64,000 nucleotides of DNA from Akkermansiaceae bacterium (GCA_903906515.1 CAIVKO010000114.1:1-64000), one strand, 5' to 3'; positions 8,533 to 19,798 are shown, counted from the stretch's first letter. The notes: a model not told the origin generated them from the sequence alone. Numbers and translations are program-made.

Positions 8533-9999
8533 TCAAGCGAAGAGCTCCTTGATCACCTTGGCTGGTTCGACGCCGGTGAGGCGTTGATCGAGACCTTGGA
8601 ATTTGAAGCTGAGACGTTCGTGATCCAGTCCCAGCGAATGGAGGATGGTGGCGTGCAGATCGCGGATATGCACGGGGTCGCGGACGATGTTGTAGGACAT
8701 CTCATCGGTTTCGCCGTAAACTTGGCCGCCCTTGATGCCGCCGCCGGCCATCCAGATGGAGAAGCAGCGCGGGTGGTGGTCGCGGCCGTAATCGGTCTCC
8801 GAAAGTCCACCCTGGCAATAGACCGTGCGGCCGAATTCGCCGCCCCAAATGACGAGCGTGTCCTCAAGCATGCCGCGCTGTTTGAGGTCCTGGATCAGAC
8901 CGTAACATCCTTGGTCCACATCCTTGCATTGGGAGGCGAGATCGCGCGGGAGATTGCCGTGTTGATCCCAACCACGGTGGAAAATCTGAACGAAGCGCAC
9001 GCCACGTTCTAACAAACGCCTCGCCATCAGCGCGGAGCTGGCGAAAGTGCCGCGCTTCTTGCTGTCATCCCCGTAGAGTTGATAGGTGGACTCCGGCTCG
9101 TTTGACAGATCGGTGAGCTCCGGCACTGAGGCCTGCATCTTGAAGGCCATCTCGTATTGTTGCATGCGAAGCTCGATTTCCGGATCACCGATGGCGGAAA
9201 ACGAGCGGCGATTCAACGCATTTATCCCGTCTAACATCGTGCGGCGGGTTTCCCGCGAGATGCCGGGAGTATCCTGAAGGAACAGGACCGGATCACCGAG
9301 CGAGCGTAGCGCCACGCCGGAGAATTTTCCCGGCAGGTAGCCCGATCCCCAAAGGCGGGACGAAATGGCCTGGACGTTCGAATGGGGTGAGGAATGGGCG
9401 GCGTGCAGCACAACGAATGCGGGAAGTTCCTCATTCATCGAACCAAGCCCATACGAGAGCCATGAGCCGATCGATGCCTTGCCGGCCTGCATCGATCCGG
9501 TGCAGATCAATTGGTTTGCCGGCTCGTGGTTGATGGCGTCGGTGTGCATCGACCTGATGACACAGAGGTCATCGACCATTTTGGAATGCCACGGCAGCAA
9601 CTCGCTGACTTGAGTGCCGGATTTTCCATGGCGATCGAACTTGAAAATCGAAGGAGCAAGGGGAAATGCGGCCTGGCCGGAAGTCATGCCGGTGAGGCGC
9701 TCGCCCTGCTGCTTGAGCCAATCCTTAAGATCCTCCTTGAAGCGTTTCGATAGCTCCGGCTTGTAGTCGAAGAGGTCGATCTGTGAGGGCGCGCCGATGA
9801 GTGAGATGTAGATCGCACGTTTCGCTTTCGGTGCGATCTGCGGCAGCGGATTTCCGGCCGACGCCAAACGTTCCGCGGCGGATAGGGTGCGTTGCCCAAG
9901 CAGGGATCCAAGTGCGGCCATGCCAAGTCCCGCGCCGGACTTGCGGAAAAACTGGCGGCGGCTGTAGGCGGCGTTATGGAATTCGATCAATGGATTCAT
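8533..9999 (-). CDS. DUF1501 family Tat-exported protein
   Basis: The start is placed at ATG 9999 ([20 protein letters not shown]) because the Tat motif [20 protein letters not shown] follows directly; the upstream frame extension is not signal-like. The 488-residue product shows DUF1501 landmarks: [82 protein letters not shown] and [21 protein letters not shown]. The fold is alkaline-phosphatase/sulfatase-like; the activity is not established. It follows the DUF1549/1553 gene by 14 bp, the near-universal pairing of these two families, so they probably work together outside the cytoplasm. Confidence 0.92.
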   Translation of the reverse strand: MNPLIEFHNAAYSRRQFFRKSGAGLGMAALGSLLGQRTLSAAERLASAGNPLPQIAPKAKRAIYISLIGAPSQIDLFDYKPELSKRFKEDLKDWLKQQGERLTGMTSGQAAFPLAPSIFKFDRHGKSGTQVSELLPWHSKMVDDLCVIRSMHTDAINHEPANQLICTGSMQAGKASIGSWLSYGLGSMNEELPAFVVLHAAHSSPHSNVQAISSRLWGSGYLPGKFSGVALRSLGDPVLFLQDTPGISRETRRTMLDGINALNRRSFSAIGDPEIELRMQQYEMAFKMQASVPELTDLSNEPESTYQLYGDDSKKRGTFASSALMARRLLERGVRFVQIFHRGWDQHGNLPRDLASQCKDVDQGCYGLIQDLKQRGMLEDTLVIWGGEFGRTVYCQGGLSETDYGRDHHPRCFSIWMAGGGIKGGQVYGETDEMSYNIVRDPVHIRDLHATILHSLGLDHERLSFKFQGLDQRLTGVEPAKVIKELFA

Positions 10000-10013
10000 C
10001 TGTGGGGGGGGCT

Positions 10014-13000
10014 TCAGCGGGTGATGGTTTCGTCGAGATTGAGGATCTGGCTGGCGACCATCGTCCATGCGGCGAGTTCCGGTGCCTCGATATCCTGTGG
10101 CGGCGGCTTGGCTCCGGTGGTGATCAGCTTGACGGCTTCTTCCGGTTTGGTGCGGAAGTTTTCCAACAACGAGGCAAGCGATCCGCTGAGCACCTTGCGT
10201 TCCTCATCTTCTAACAATCGAGCAAGGAGGCGACGGGTGATGAAATCGGTGCGCGCGGCGGTGTCGGTTGATGACTTGATGGCGTGGGCGGCGAGTTCGC
10301 GCGAGGCTTCGATGAACTGAGGATCGTTCAACAAGGCCAGCGACTGGAGCGGGGTGTTGGTGCGTTCGCGCCGGACGCAGAATTTCTCACGGGTCGGTGC
10401 ATTGAAAATCTCCATGATGGGCGGCGCAGCGCTGCGTTTCCACATCGTATAAAGCGAGCGACGATAGAGTGATTCTCCGGTGTCCTGCTTATAGTTTTTG
10501 GTGTTGGATTGCGGCATGGCCACGGCTTCCCAGATACCTTCCGGCTGATAGGGTTTCACCGGTGGTCCGCCGATTTTTTCTGACAACAATCCGGAGGCGG
10601 CGAGGGCTAGATCGCGGATCGGTTCGGCATCGAGGCGGATGCGCGGGCCACGGGCGAGCAGTCGGTTAGATGGATCCTTCTCTAACTTTTCAGGAGTGAC
10701 CCTGCCGGATTCACGATAGGTCGCGGATGTGACCATCAGTTTGACCATGTGGCGGTAATTCCACTTGGAATCGACGAACTCCGCCGCGAGCCAGTCTAGC
10801 AGCTTCGGGTGACTGGGGCGTGCGCCCATGATACCGAAATCATCATTGGACTCCACGAGGCCGGTGCCGAATAGATAATACCAGGTGCGGTTCATGATGA
10901 CGCGGGCGGGCAGAGGATTGGCGGGATCATTCAACCAGCGGGCGAGGCCGAGGCGGTTTTTCGGGGCATCCGCAGGCATTGGCGGCAGAATCGCCGGTGT
11001 GTTAGGGGTGACTTTTTCGCCCTTGTTGGCATAGACGCCACGAGTGAGCACATGGGCGAAGGGCTCGGTTTTTTTCTCCTCCATCACGAGTGAAACCGAG
11101 CCGCGCTCTTTGAGGACGCGCTGCTCGGATTTGAGCTTGTCGAGGGTGGTGCGGATTTCCCGCGAGAGCCCATCGATGTTAGAGACGAAATACCTCTGGA
11201 GACTGGCAAGTTGTTCCTTGGTCCGTTCTTTCGGCGGCAGACCGACAATGTGCTGAAGCAATCCACTGGTGGAGAGTTCGGCAATTTCCTTCGCATCGAG
11301 CAAGCGGCGGTAGAAGCGGAAATCCTGGAGTGCGACCTTGCCATTGAGTTTGGATTCACCGCCCTCACGTGCGCCCAGACGCAGCGGGACTTGAGTTTCG
11401 ATATTGCCACCGACCGTGTTAGGATCGGCCCCGGCATCCACGCGCTCGCCATCGAGATAGATCGCGCTGGCCTGGTGACCGGAAATCGTGCCGTCGAATG
11501 TGACCATGACATGATGCCAAATTCCCGGTTTGAGAGCCTTTGGTGCGATCACCTTGTTAGCAGACTTGTCCCAGGAGTCGATCACATGGCAACCGGGTTT
11601 GCCTTTATCCAAATATAGGTCCCATCCGCGGAGGGACTGCGCGGGATTCATGCGCGCGATGACAGCACCCGTCGGAGCACCCTCGACGCGGATGAAGCCG
11701 CCGTAGGTGACCCTGTCGCTGCGTGAAAATCCGGCGATGTCGCCGAGTTCCACCGGAGTGTCGCTGATGACGGAGGCTTTGCCGAATGGGCCATCGACAC
11801 GGGCAAGTTCAGCGGGCCACTCACGTGGCTGACCATCCACATAACCACGGATGGGTCCTTCGTTTGTGGACAGTGGAAGATGAAGAGCGAGCGTGGAATC
11901 GATGCTGCGGTCCGGAGCAACGGCTGCATTCACGAGCCAGGCGTCGAAGTCAGGTCCAGCGGCTTTTTCGCGGGCGGCGAGTTGTTTTTCGAGTTCTGTG
12001 ATTTCGGAAGCGATAGCAGTCCAGCGGTCGCGGTCGCCGGGCAGTGGCACAAACACGTTTGGCGGATGCTCCGCATTGTTACCGTCCAAAGCAGACATCG
12101 GCGTGTTGCGGAAAAAAGCCGTGAGCGAATAAAACTCCTTGGTGGAAATGGGGTCGAACTTGTGATCGTGGCAAGCCGCGCAACCGGTTGTTAGACCGAG
12201 CCAGACTGCGGAGACTGTCTCTACCCGATCCTTCGCATAGATTGCATCGTATTCCTCGGCGATCGCGCCACCCTCCCCTGTCGTCGCTAGGCAGCGACCG
12301 AAGCCGGTGGCGACGAGTTGGTCGAGCGAGCGGTCCGGCAACATATCACCAGCGATTTGTTCGGTGGTGAATTGATCCCACGGCATGTTTTCCTGGAAAG
12401 CGCGGATCACCCAGTCGCGGTAGGGCCAGATGGCGCGGTAGTTGTCGATGTGGATGCCATGGGTGTCTGCGTAGCGGGCGGCATCGAGCCATTGGCGAGC
12501 GAAATGTTCAGCGCTGACGCTGGTGACGAGCAAATCATCCGCCGCCTTTTCAATGGCGGGTTGAAGGCCGGAACCCGCGGCGACAACAAAGGCATCCACG
12601 CTTTCCGGAGCCGGAGGTAAGCCGGTGAGGTCCAGATGCATCCGTCGGTAAAATCGCCGGAGGTCCTCCGGTGGGTTTGGCTCCAGTCCGGAGCTTTCGA
12701 GTTTTTCCGCGATGAATCGATCGATCGGATTCGCGGCCCATGCCTCACCTGCTGCGGGCAATTCCGGTTTTTTGACAGGGGCGAAGGACCAGTGGATTTC
12801 GTATTTCGCGCCTTGTTCGATCCACCGTTTGATCAGGGCGATCTCCTCCGGTTTCATCGTTTTATGAGTTTTCGGTGGAGGCATCACCATGTCCGGATCG
12901 GCTGAGCTGATCAGCTGGAAGAGTTTGGATTCGGCGGGCTCTCCCTTGATGATGACAGGGTTGCCATCCAGGCGGAGCGCAAAGGCGTCCTCCACGCGAT

Positions 13001-13235
13001 CAAGACGCAAAGGATGGTCTTTCGGCAGGCGGGTGCCCGAGTCCGGTCCATGGCAATGGTAACAATATTCGGACAACACCGGCTGGATGTGCTCGTTGAA
13101 CGAAACGGTCTTGGGAAGAGCGCTTTCCACCGCTTCAGCCGACGGAGGCGGAGGATTACCGGACGGTTTCACCTTGGCATCGCATCCGATAAGGACGAGA
13201 GCCAATAAAGACAATATGCACAAACGAAACGACAT
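10014..13235 (-). CDS. PSCyt1/DUF1549-DUF1553 lipoprotein with LamG domain
   Basis: The protein has 1,073 residues. A lipoprotein signal (LALVLIGC, Cys18) is followed by a planctomycete-type cytochrome c domain with haem motif C58-Y-H-C61-H62 and the later motif [10 protein letters not shown]. Next comes DUF1549 (about 150-380: [36 protein letters not shown]). A LamG/concanavalin-like domain is inserted (about 450-640: [27 protein letters not shown]). DUF1553 forms the C-terminus ([73 protein letters not shown]). The function of this family is unproven; the haem and carbohydrate-binding-like domain suggest an extracytoplasmic redox role on glycans. It is the first gene of a minus-strand unit with the DUF1501 gene and is divergent from the cytochrome/LRR gene. 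Confidence 0.93.
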   Translation of the reverse strand: MSFRLCILSLLALVLIGCDAKVKPSGNPPPPSAEAVESALPKTVSFNEHIQPVLSEYCYHCHGPDSGTRLPKDHPLRLDRVEDAFALRLDGNPVIIKGEPAESKLFQLISSADPDMVMPPPKTHKTMKPEEIALIKRWIEQGAKYEIHWSFAPVKKPELPAAGEAWAANPIDRFIAEKLESSGLEPNPPEDLRRFYRRMHLDLTGLPPAPESVDAFVVAAGSGLQPAIEKAADDLLVTSVSAEHFARQWLDAARYADTHGIHIDNYRAIWPYRDWVIRAFQENMPWDQFTTEQIAGDMLPDRSLDQLVATGFGRCLATTGEGGAIAEEYDAIYAKDRVETVSAVWLGLTTGCAACHDHKFDPISTKEFYSLTAFFRNTPMSALDGNNAEHPPNVFVPLPGDRDRWTAIASEITELEKQLAAREKAAGPDFDAWLVNAAVAPDRSIDSTLALHLPLSTNEGPIRGYVDGQPREWPAELARVDGPFGKASVISDTPVELGDIAGFSRSDRVTYGGFIRVEGAPTGAVIARMNPAQSLRGWDLYLDKGKPGCHVIDSWDKSANKVIAPKALKPGIWHHVMVTFDGTISGHQASAIYLDGERVDAGADPNTVGGNIETQVPLRLGAREGGESKLNGKVALQDFRFYRRLLDAKEIAELSTSGLLQHIVGLPPKERTKEQLASLQRYFVSNIDGLSREIRTTLDKLKSEQRVLKERGSVSLVMEEKKTEPFAHVLTRGVYANKGEKVTPNTPAILPPMPADAPKNRLGLARWLNDPANPLPARVIMNRTWYYLFGTGLVESNDDFGIMGARPSHPKLLDWLAAEFVDSKWNYRHMVKLMVTSATYRESGRVTPEKLEKDPSNRLLARGPRIRLDAEPIRDLALAASGLLSEKIGGPPVKPYQPEGIWEAVAMPQSNTKNYKQDTGESLYRRSLYTMWKRSAAPPIMEIFNAPTREKFCVRRERTNTPLQSLALLNDPQFIEASRELAAHAIKSSTDTAARTDFITRRLLARLLEDEERKVLSGSLASLLENFRTKPEEAVKLITTGAKPPPQDIEAPELAAWTMVASQILNLDETITR

Positions 13236-13287
13236 GAGGGGACGGTTACTGTTCCAAGCCGTGAAATCTTACGCATGTTGAGAAGTT

Positions 13288-13329
13288 GTCAAAGTGGAAT
13301 TTGGCATTTGATCGATTCCACATTTTGAC
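13288..13329. promoter_or_regulatory. Inverted repeat between divergent cytochrome genes
   Basis: GTCAAAGTGGAAT (13288-13300) and ATTCCACATTTTGAC (13315-13329) form arms that match with one extra base, separated by 14 bp. The repeat is the main structure in the 134-bp spacer between the divergent DUF1549/1553 and cytochrome/LRR genes. Its symmetry and position suggest an operator shared by both promoters; no T run follows, so it is unlikely to be a terminator. Confidence 0.4.
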
Positions 13330-13369
13330 CGAAAAGAACGCCTCCCTTCCCACGTAATCCATCACTCCC

Positions 13370-14896
13370 ATGACCGAATCCGACCCTCCCCGCCGATCAA
13401 TCATAGGTCCCATTTTCTTCAGCTTGTGCGGATTTCTCGTAATCGCCGCCTTGGCCGCCCTTCCATTTTGGGCAGGAAAACCCCAGGAAAACAACCTGCC
13501 GGAAGTGGCGAAATTCATCGGTCGCTTCCATCCGGTCGTCCTCCACCTGCCAATCGGCATGTTGGTGTGGGTGCTCATCATAGAGGCCGGAAACCTCATT
13601 TTCAGAAAATCCGCGCAGTCATCGAGCCGGTCGGCCATCTTCTTTACCGCGTTTTCAGCCGTGTTGGCGGCGTTGTTGGGATTCCTCCTGTATTTCAGCA
13701 TGCCGGACTACGACAAGGACTTGGTGGAGCGCCACCTGGTTGGCGGAATCATCCTCGCGTGCTGTGCGGTGGCCGCCTTTGTGGTGAAAACCTGGGTCGA
13801 TGCGCTCGAAGGACGCGGCACTAAACACTATCGCTACCTGCTTCTGTGCTGCGCCGGAGTGATGGCCTTCACCAGCCATGACGGCGCTTCACTCACCCAT
13901 GGCAAGGGCTATCTAACCGACCACGCCCCGGATCCACTGCGCAAAGCGCTCGGACTGCCCGCAAGAACCACGGAAAAACCGCTGAAAAAAACGGATGATC
14001 CGATCGTTTACACCGACGTAATCGTCCCGATCCTCGAACAGAAATGCTACTCCTGCCACAATGCGGAAAAACGGAAGGGCAAATACCAGATGGACAAATA
14101 CGACCTGCTGCTGGCAGGCGGAACAAAGGGCCATGGCATCATTCCAGGTAAATCCGCTGACAGCAACATGATGGTCCGCATCAATCTTCCCGAAGGCGAC
14201 GACGAACACATGCCGCCGGAGGGCAAGAAGGATCTTGAGGAACACGAGGTGGTTCTCATCAAGTGGTGGATCGATGGCGGAGCCTCCAAGGATGCTAAAC
14301 TGACAGATCTTCCGATGACGGATGCGGTGAAACAAGCGCTGTCGATGAGAGTTTCTCCGGAAAAACGCACTCAACAAAATGCCGCCGCCAGTCAGCCCGT
14401 AAAACAAACGGCCGGGCGTCGCGACTCACTCAAGGCGGATATCGCCCAACTGAGCGCCCAATTCCCATCAGCACTCAACTTCGAATCGCAGGATTCCAAC
14501 AATCTGGTCTTCACCGCCGTCGGTATTCGCAAAAAGTTCGGTGACGAGGATCTCGCAAAGCTCAAACCGGTGCTTCCGGCAATGACTGCGCTCGATCTTT
14601 CGTCCACCAAGGTCACCGACGAGGGCGCGAAAATCCTCGCGGATGCCACCGACCTGAAGTCCCTGCGCCTGCCCGAGACCGACGTGAGCGATCTCGCGCT
14701 GGATCACCTAACAAAGCTGTCTCATCTCGAATCACTCAACCTCTACGGCACCCGCGTGAGCAACGCAGGCATCCTCAAACTCGCCGGCATGAAGCAGTTG
14801 AAAAAACTATACCTTTGGCACACCGATGTAGATGCGGCAGGTGCGCGCGCACTCGGCGAAAAACTGCCGGATTGTGAAATCGTGATGGGCCAGTGA
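13370..14896 (+). CDS. Membrane cytochrome c-type protein with DUF2231-like and leucine-rich-repeat domains
   Basis: This 508-residue protein has about four membrane segments in the first 175 residues. The motif IGRFHPVVLHLPIGMLV (about 50-66) marks the DUF2231-like membrane domain. A planctomycete-type cytochrome domain follows with haem site C226-Y-S-C-H230 and MPPEGKKDL later, then a Gln/Ala linker. The C-terminus has leucine-rich repeats (LTALDLSSTKVTDEGAKIL, LKSLRLPETDVSDLALDHL, LESLNLYGTRVSNAGILKL). It probably acts as a membrane-bound electron-transfer or sensing component for the divergent DUF1549/1553 protein; that link is inferred from position and domain type. The start ATG follows ATCACTCCC with no Shine-Dalgarno sequence. 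Confidence 0.88.
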   Translation: MTESDPPRRSIIGPIFFSLCGFLVIAALAALPFWAGKPQENNLPEVAKFIGRFHPVVLHLPIGMLVWVLIIEAGNLIFRKSAQSSSRSAIFFTAFSAVLAALLGFLLYFSMPDYDKDLVERHLVGGIILACCAVAAFVVKTWVDALEGRGTKHYRYLLLCCAGVMAFTSHDGASLTHGKGYLTDHAPDPLRKALGLPARTTEKPLKKTDDPIVYTDVIVPILEQKCYSCHNAEKRKGKYQMDKYDLLLAGGTKGHGIIPGKSADSNMMVRINLPEGDDEHMPPEGKKDLEEHEVVLIKWWIDGGASKDAKLTDLPMTDAVKQALSMRVSPEKRTQQNAAASQPVKQTAGRRDSLKADIAQLSAQFPSALNFESQDSNNLVFTAVGIRKKFGDEDLAKLKPVLPAMTALDLSSTKVTDEGAKILADATDLKSLRLPETDVSDLALDHLTKLSHLESLNLYGTRVSNAGILKLAGMKQLKKLYLWHTDVDAAGARALGEKLPDCEIVMGQ

Positions 14897-14934
14897 GAAT
14901 GGCCTCCGCCATAATTAATTTCCTAGCAAAAAAT

Positions 14935-15121
14935 ATGATGAAATTGAAAATACGATGTGGCGTTGGATTCGTGACAGCATCGTTTTTCACGGCGCTTTCA
15001 TGCACTAGCCGTGCGATCGGCCATCCGCAATGTGGCGGGAGCCAATGGCGAGTGCGCTGTCTACCATGGAGGTGTTACCAATAAAATCGCCATAGCCAAA
15101 GGTGAATCCAGCGAGTTTTAA
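14935..15121 (+). pseudogene. Possible frameshifted small lipoprotein gene
   Basis: The 454-bp gap between the cytochrome gene and the Verru_Chthon-like gene holds one weak candidate. ATG at 14935/14938 opens a lipoprotein-like signal (FFTALSC); after about residue 28 the better frame is shifted by one base (NVAGANGECAVYHGGV), ending in TAA at 15119-15121. No single frame joins both parts. I see no recognisable feature in the rest of the gap. Confidence 0.25.
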
Positions 15122-15350
15122 CTCCTTCATGGATTCCAGCTACAGAGTCATAGAAAAAAATTCCAAGTGAGGAGCCCCTGAATTAATGGATCAAGGGCGA
15201 GAAGATCGAGATCAGGAAGTGATAATCACCCCCCACATATCCCTTCTCCCGGTCTAGTCCAACGACGATTTCAGCAACCTTCCGCCAAAAAAATCCGTGG
15301 TTTAATATCGGTTTTCGGGTTCATGTTTTTCTCGTGGCAAACGCCTGCGG

Positions 15351-17567
15351 ATGCACACCATCCGCGACTTCCTGCCCAGAGACTCGCCAGATTTATGTAA
15401 ACATAGTTTGCTTATGGTTAAACAAAATGATACTTATTTAACACTAGGGAATATCCAATACGTTGACGTCGCAGGCAACTGGGCCGCTGATGGGGTCGAT
15501 TCCGGTTTGCCGAGCAACCTAATAACAAAAAAATATCCAACGGGTTCTTACCTAGACCTCCGCGCTTTCGGGGCATCGCTCCCCCCAGGCAAGCTTACAT
15601 TCAAACCGGGAGAAACAAAAGTTTTCTCACCTAGATTACCAGGTCATATCAAATGGTCCGGAAGCATTAGACTGGGAGAAGGTTTCAACCAAAACAACAT
15701 ACTAGGTTTTGAGTTTGGAATCTCGAATAGTCGTCTCGCAGCAGAACGCTGGTGGTTCCTTATGAAAAATTACAGAGTGACAAAACCATACAAAGGGAGG
15801 AGTGCGGGTATGGGTTTTGACATGACATTCGGCAAGTCCAGCGGACCTTTTTATCAGGATCACCCTTCGCATGTGTGCGTGCAAGAACCATACCACTACC
15901 TGTCCATGCTGGCACCTGAAGATGCAGGCTCTGTATATTGGCCTCCTACCGGCGTCGATGAAGTGGGCTACTCGATAGGAGAACTCGCAAACGGTCCGTG
16001 GGTTCCTATTTTTTCAGTCAACATGGGCACCCGAACGACCATCGGCACCGGACCTGGCACGGATCAAAACCGGCCGACCAAAGGAGTTTTACAAAGCAAC
16101 CCACTTGCCTCCATGTCGATGGCTGATCCGGTAAGCGGCAATACAAAGGCTCACCCCGCAAATGGCACGTTTGACATTACTTATCACTCGATGAGTGCAA
16201 ACTCATCACTCACACCCAATTTAAGCACTGGCAAAGGCTTCATTGCCACAGGCTATCAGAGCGGTGACGGTCTCTCTCGACTCGTCATGGCGGATATCCC
16301 CCTGCGCCCGATGGCATCTCTGGTTGAGTTGCAAGGGTGGAATCCAAGAGGAAATAATCCCTATCCACCGTTTCAGCATAATCTGATCGGCAACAGCGAT
16401 GCCACACCCCTGATTCCTAGTGATAAAATTATCCCCACTGTTATAGATCCTCCCACGGTTTCAACCAACCTGATGCACGACGATGCCTACTGTGCAAACC
16501 ACCTTCTTTTTGATGATTGGTTTGTTTCCTCGATCGCCCCACAGCCAGTTTCATTCGGTGGCGACATTTCCAAAGACATTAATGCTTTCTATAAAGATTA
16601 TCTCATGGGAAATAGCCGGTTGGCAAACCGCGCATACCTCCCGATCCCGGCGGACGGCAACGTGGAAAGCACCGTGGCCGATACCCGCGTTGGAGAAATC
16701 ATCACCAGCAAGGATGGATGGTTGAAAGTGGCATCCCGCTTCAAAGTCGAGGGAATGTTCAATGTGAACTCGACTTCCGTAGAAGCATGGAAAGCACTGC
16801 TTGGCCATGCGAAAAACCTCGAAAAAATCGCGATGCACGGCGCGGACGAAATCGTATCTGCCGACGTATCGAAAGAGAATGTCGTGACGCGTGGAGCGAT
16901 CGCTCCCGACATCAAGGCCGGAACAGGTCCTGGCTTCGGCGGTCAATTTGCCAATGCTTCCGAGTATGCCGGATACAGAAGTCTCAGTGATGATCAAATC
17001 AAGGATCTCGCCGAGAAAGTTGTCGCACAAGTCCGCCTGCGCGGACCGTTTCTCTCACTGTCCGAATTCGTCAACCGCCAACTCAGCAACAACGAAGATC
17101 TTGCCTTGGCCGGTGCCATTCAAACCGCGATCAATCATCTTGCGGAGGATCCGATGAAAAAACTCCGCGATCCCGCGAATTCGCTCTCTGACAATACCAT
17201 GGCACCTGCCAACCCCAAACTTGCCGGGGCGGGTTATGCATTTGATAAAACCGCTGAAGGATCGAGTGCCTACGGCGTGCCAGGATGGATCCGTCAGGCT
17301 GACATTCTGCGGCCCATCGCACCCATCCTCAGCGTGAGGGATGATACATTCACGATCCGTGCCTACGGAGATTCCAAGGGTCCGACCGGCAAGGTCATCG
17401 CCAGAGTCTGGTGCGAGGCGGTGGTCAAGAGGACGCGCGATTTCTCCGATAAATCCTACCCTGCCGACTCCATCGACCCTCCTCCCGCGACAAATCTGAT
17501 CAATACGACATTCGGCAGACGCTATGAGATTATTTCCTTCAGATGGTTGAACCCAACTGAAGTCTGA
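15351..17567 (+). CDS. Verru_Chthon cassette protein A-like, apparently N-terminally truncated
   Basis: This 738-residue protein ends in a signature I associate with Verru_Chthon cassette protein A: ILSVRDDTFTIRAYGDSKG, ARVWCEAVVKRTRDFS and a terminal RRYEIISFRWLNPTEV. Earlier landmarks are NHLLFDDWFVSSIAP, GMFNVNSTSVEAWKALLG and RLRGPFLSLSEFVNRQLS. Family members are normally well over 1,000 residues with an N-terminal pilin-like membrane segment; neither is present, and a stop codon lies in frame at 15303. The pilin-like partner genes B, C and D are not in the window. The first 800 bp are more AT-rich than the surroundings. Its role is unknown; the cassette is thought to relate to type IV pilin-like secretion. 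The truncation could be real decay or a divergent short form. Confidence 0.65.
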   Translation: MHTIRDFLPRDSPDLCKHSLLMVKQNDTYLTLGNIQYVDVAGNWAADGVDSGLPSNLITKKYPTGSYLDLRAFGASLPPGKLTFKPGETKVFSPRLPGHIKWSGSIRLGEGFNQNNILGFEFGISNSRLAAERWWFLMKNYRVTKPYKGRSAGMGFDMTFGKSSGPFYQDHPSHVCVQEPYHYLSMLAPEDAGSVYWPPTGVDEVGYSIGELANGPWVPIFSVNMGTRTTIGTGPGTDQNRPTKGVLQSNPLASMSMADPVSGNTKAHPANGTFDITYHSMSANSSLTPNLSTGKGFIATGYQSGDGLSRLVMADIPLRPMASLVELQGWNPRGNNPYPPFQHNLIGNSDATPLIPSDKIIPTVIDPPTVSTNLMHDDAYCANHLLFDDWFVSSIAPQPVSFGGDISKDINAFYKDYLMGNSRLANRAYLPIPADGNVESTVADTRVGEIITSKDGWLKVASRFKVEGMFNVNSTSVEAWKALLGHAKNLEKIAMHGADEIVSADVSKENVVTRGAIAPDIKAGTGPGFGGQFANASEYAGYRSLSDDQIKDLAEKVVAQVRLRGPFLSLSEFVNRQLSNNEDLALAGAIQTAINHLAEDPMKKLRDPANSLSDNTMAPANPKLAGAGYAFDKTAEGSSAYGVPGWIRQADILRPIAPILSVRDDTFTIRAYGDSKGPTGKVIARVWCEAVVKRTRDFSDKSYPADSIDPPPATNLINTTFGRRYEIISFRWLNPTEV

Positions 17568-17600
17568 GACCCTAAACCTGATCCACAAACAGCCGAAGCC

Positions 17601-18317
17601 ATGAGTCTCCACCACACCACCGCCATCCTCGCCGCAGGAATTTGCATCCTGGCCAACCCACTTCAGGCCAAACCACGGTCGTGCCGCATCGTTTTTCCCG
17701 AGCGGCCGCAAAGCGCCCAGAAAACCGCCTTCGTCTTTGATGGTTCCAAGAGCCAGAGTGTCACTTTACCCAGCATGAATTTATCCGAGGTGATCAAGCT
17801 TCCACACGGCGAACTTACCATCGCCATGGTCCCGAATGAGATCAACGATCCCAAAGACCTGTCCCCAAACGCGCCGATTCTCAGAATCCCCGAAAAGGTG
17901 AACGAATTCTACATCATCCTCACTTCAGACCCCAAAAATCAGGATCTCCCCCTCAAGATGAACCTTGTCGAAACGGAAGAAGGCAAACTCAAACCAGGTG
18001 AGACCTTGTGGTTCAATACCACGGAGCACCGGATTCTCGCCAAGTTGGGTGACAATGAAATGTCCGTGGATCCCAAGGGACGGACGGTTTCCAAAGACCC
18101 CGTCCCGGCCACCGGATACTACATTGCGAAGTTCGCTTATCAAGCGGAGGGCAAAGGCCCGTATGCACCGATCACCGAACAAAGCTGGTGGCACGACACC
18201 GCAAGCAGGCATCTGGGATTCATTGTAAATTCAGGAGGAAAATTGCCGAAAATTTATTTTTATCGCGACTACCGTGATCCAGAGCCCACTGAAAAAGGGG
18301 TCGATCCAAAGGATTGA
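17601..18317 (+). CDS. Secreted protein of unknown function next to the Verru_Chthon-like gene
   Basis: The 238-residue product starts MSLHHTTAILAAGICILANP with a clear signal peptide ending near LQAKP. The mature part is predicted mostly beta (SCRIVFPERPQSAQKTAFVF, GELTIAMVPNEI, KPGETLWFNTTEHRILAKLG, LPKIYFYRDYRD). I do not recognise the family. It starts 34 bp after the Verru_Chthon-like gene, so co-transcription is likely. Small secreted partners of this sort are seen next to protein A genes in Verrucomicrobia, but that is recalled context rather than a match. Confidence 0.7.
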   Translation: MSLHHTTAILAAGICILANPLQAKPRSCRIVFPERPQSAQKTAFVFDGSKSQSVTLPSMNLSEVIKLPHGELTIAMVPNEINDPKDLSPNAPILRIPEKVNEFYIILTSDPKNQDLPLKMNLVETEEGKLKPGETLWFNTTEHRILAKLGDNEMSVDPKGRTVSKDPVPATGYYIAKFAYQAEGKGPYAPITEQSWWHDTASRHLGFIVNSGGKLPKIYFYRDYRDPEPTEKGVDPKD

Positions 18318-18445
18318 GGATTCCGCTGTTATGAAGGCGTTGCCAGGAAACTTGCCATAAGGAAATGGAATGGGTGAAAGTTGAGTGCGTTCGTTACCGT
18401 TTTGTATTGAGCTGCGGGCGCCGACCCCAAGCCAACCCGCGATTC

Positions 18446-19798
18446 ATGAAAAAAATCCTCACATTCCTCCTCGTTCTAACAGGTATGGTTCACGCCGCCG
18501 ACGCGGTGAAACCTCTCAACATCCTGGTCCTCTACGCGGACGACTGGCGTTTCGATACGCTCGGCTGCGCGGGCAATCCGGTGGTGAAAACGCCGAACCT
18601 CGACCGTTTAGCAAGCGACGGGTACCGCTTCACACAGAACTGCGTCACCACCTCGATTTGCGGAGTCAGCCGGGCAAGCCTGTTCACCGGCCAATGGATG
18701 TCACGACATGGAAATCTTGCGATGAAAGAGTTCAAGACACCGTGGGCGGAGACCTATCCGGGGCTGCTGCGTTCTAACGGCTACTTCGTCGGCCACGTCG
18801 GCAAGTGGCATAACGGCAAGTTTCCCGCGGATAAATTCGACTTCGGCCGCTCATATTACGGCAAGCACTGGATGAAGCAACCGGATGGCACACCGATCCA
18901 CGTCACCAAGAAGAACGAGAACGATGCGCTGGATTTCCTACGGGAACGTCCGGCGGACAAACCGTTCTGCCTCACGCTGGCCTTCATCGCCACCCACGCC
19001 GAGGATGGCAATCCCAAGCAGTTCCTGCCGCAACCGGAAAGCATGGCGCTCTATCAAAACGTGACCATCCCGGTACCGAAGACCGCCACCGAGGAGGCAT
19101 TCCGCAAATTGCCACCGTTCATCGCCAACGAGAAAAACGAGGGGCGGGTGCGCTGGCACTGGCGATTCGACACACCGGAGAAATTCCAGGAGATGATGAA
19201 GAATTACTACCGGCTCGCAACCGAGGTGGACACCACCTGCGGACGCCTGATCGAGGAGTTGAAAAAACAGGGTTTGTATGACAACACTCTCATCATCTTC
19301 GTCGGTGATAATGGATACTTTCACTCCGAACACGGCCTCGCCGACAAATGGTATCCGCATCAGGAAAGCATCCGGGTTCCACTTATCGTGCGTGACCCGC
19401 GCATGGCCCCATCAAAGCGCGGCGGCACGAATGACGACTTCACGCTCAACGTCGACCTCGCACCGAGCATCCTCGCCGCATCCGGCATCAAGGCACCCGC
19501 CACGATGCAGGGCCGCGACATCGCGCCGCTTTATCTATCAGCCGATAAACCCGCCTGGCGCGAGGAGTTTTTCTACGAGTTCGCCACCATCGACAACCAG
19601 GAAAGGCTTCCCGCCGCCGAGGCGCTAGTGCGCAAGGACTGGAAATATTTCTACTGGCCCAACTTCAAGCTGGAGCAACTCTTCCATGTGGAGGCCGATC
19701 CCTTTGAGGAAACCGACCTCGCGAAAGATCCGCAGCAGGCCTCGCGTTTGGCGGAAATGCGCAAACGTTTCAACGAGCTGAAGTCAGCCGCGAAATGA
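18446..19798 (+). CDS. Exported sulfatase (S1 family)
   Basis: The start is ATG 18446 ([20 protein letters not shown]), which gives a clean signal peptide; the upstream extension from 18365 does not. The 450-residue protein has the sulfatase metal site [17 protein letters not shown], the active-site loop [27 protein letters not shown], and the late metal motif [20 protein letters not shown]. It would hydrolyse sulfate esters on exogenous glycans in the periplasm. The catalytic Cys sits in C-G-V-S-R, with Val where the canonical motif has Pro; this variant recurs in some S1 subfamilies, so activity is still plausible. No sulfatase-maturing enzyme is encoded in the window. Confidence 0.9.
   Translation: MKKILTFLLVLTGMVHAADAVKPLNILVLYADDWRFDTLGCAGNPVVKTPNLDRLASDGYRFTQNCVTTSICGVSRASLFTGQWMSRHGNLAMKEFKTPWAETYPGLLRSNGYFVGHVGKWHNGKFPADKFDFGRSYYGKHWMKQPDGTPIHVTKKNENDALDFLRERPADKPFCLTLAFIATHAEDGNPKQFLPQPESMALYQNVTIPVPKTATEEAFRKLPPFIANEKNEGRVRWHWRFDTPEKFQEMMKNYYRLATEVDTTCGRLIEELKKQGLYDNTLIIFVGDNGYFHSEHGLADKWYPHQESIRVPLIVRDPRMAPSKRGGTNDDFTLNVDLAPSILAASGIKAPATMQGRDIAPLYLSADKPAWREEFFYEFATIDNQERLPAAEALVRKDWKYFYWPNFKLEQLFHVEADPFEETDLAKDPQQASRLAEMRKRFNELKSAAK

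Noticed and set aside
17055-17711. 218-codon minus-strand open frame
   Set aside because: Shadow of the Verru_Chthon-like and secreted-protein genes on the plus strand.
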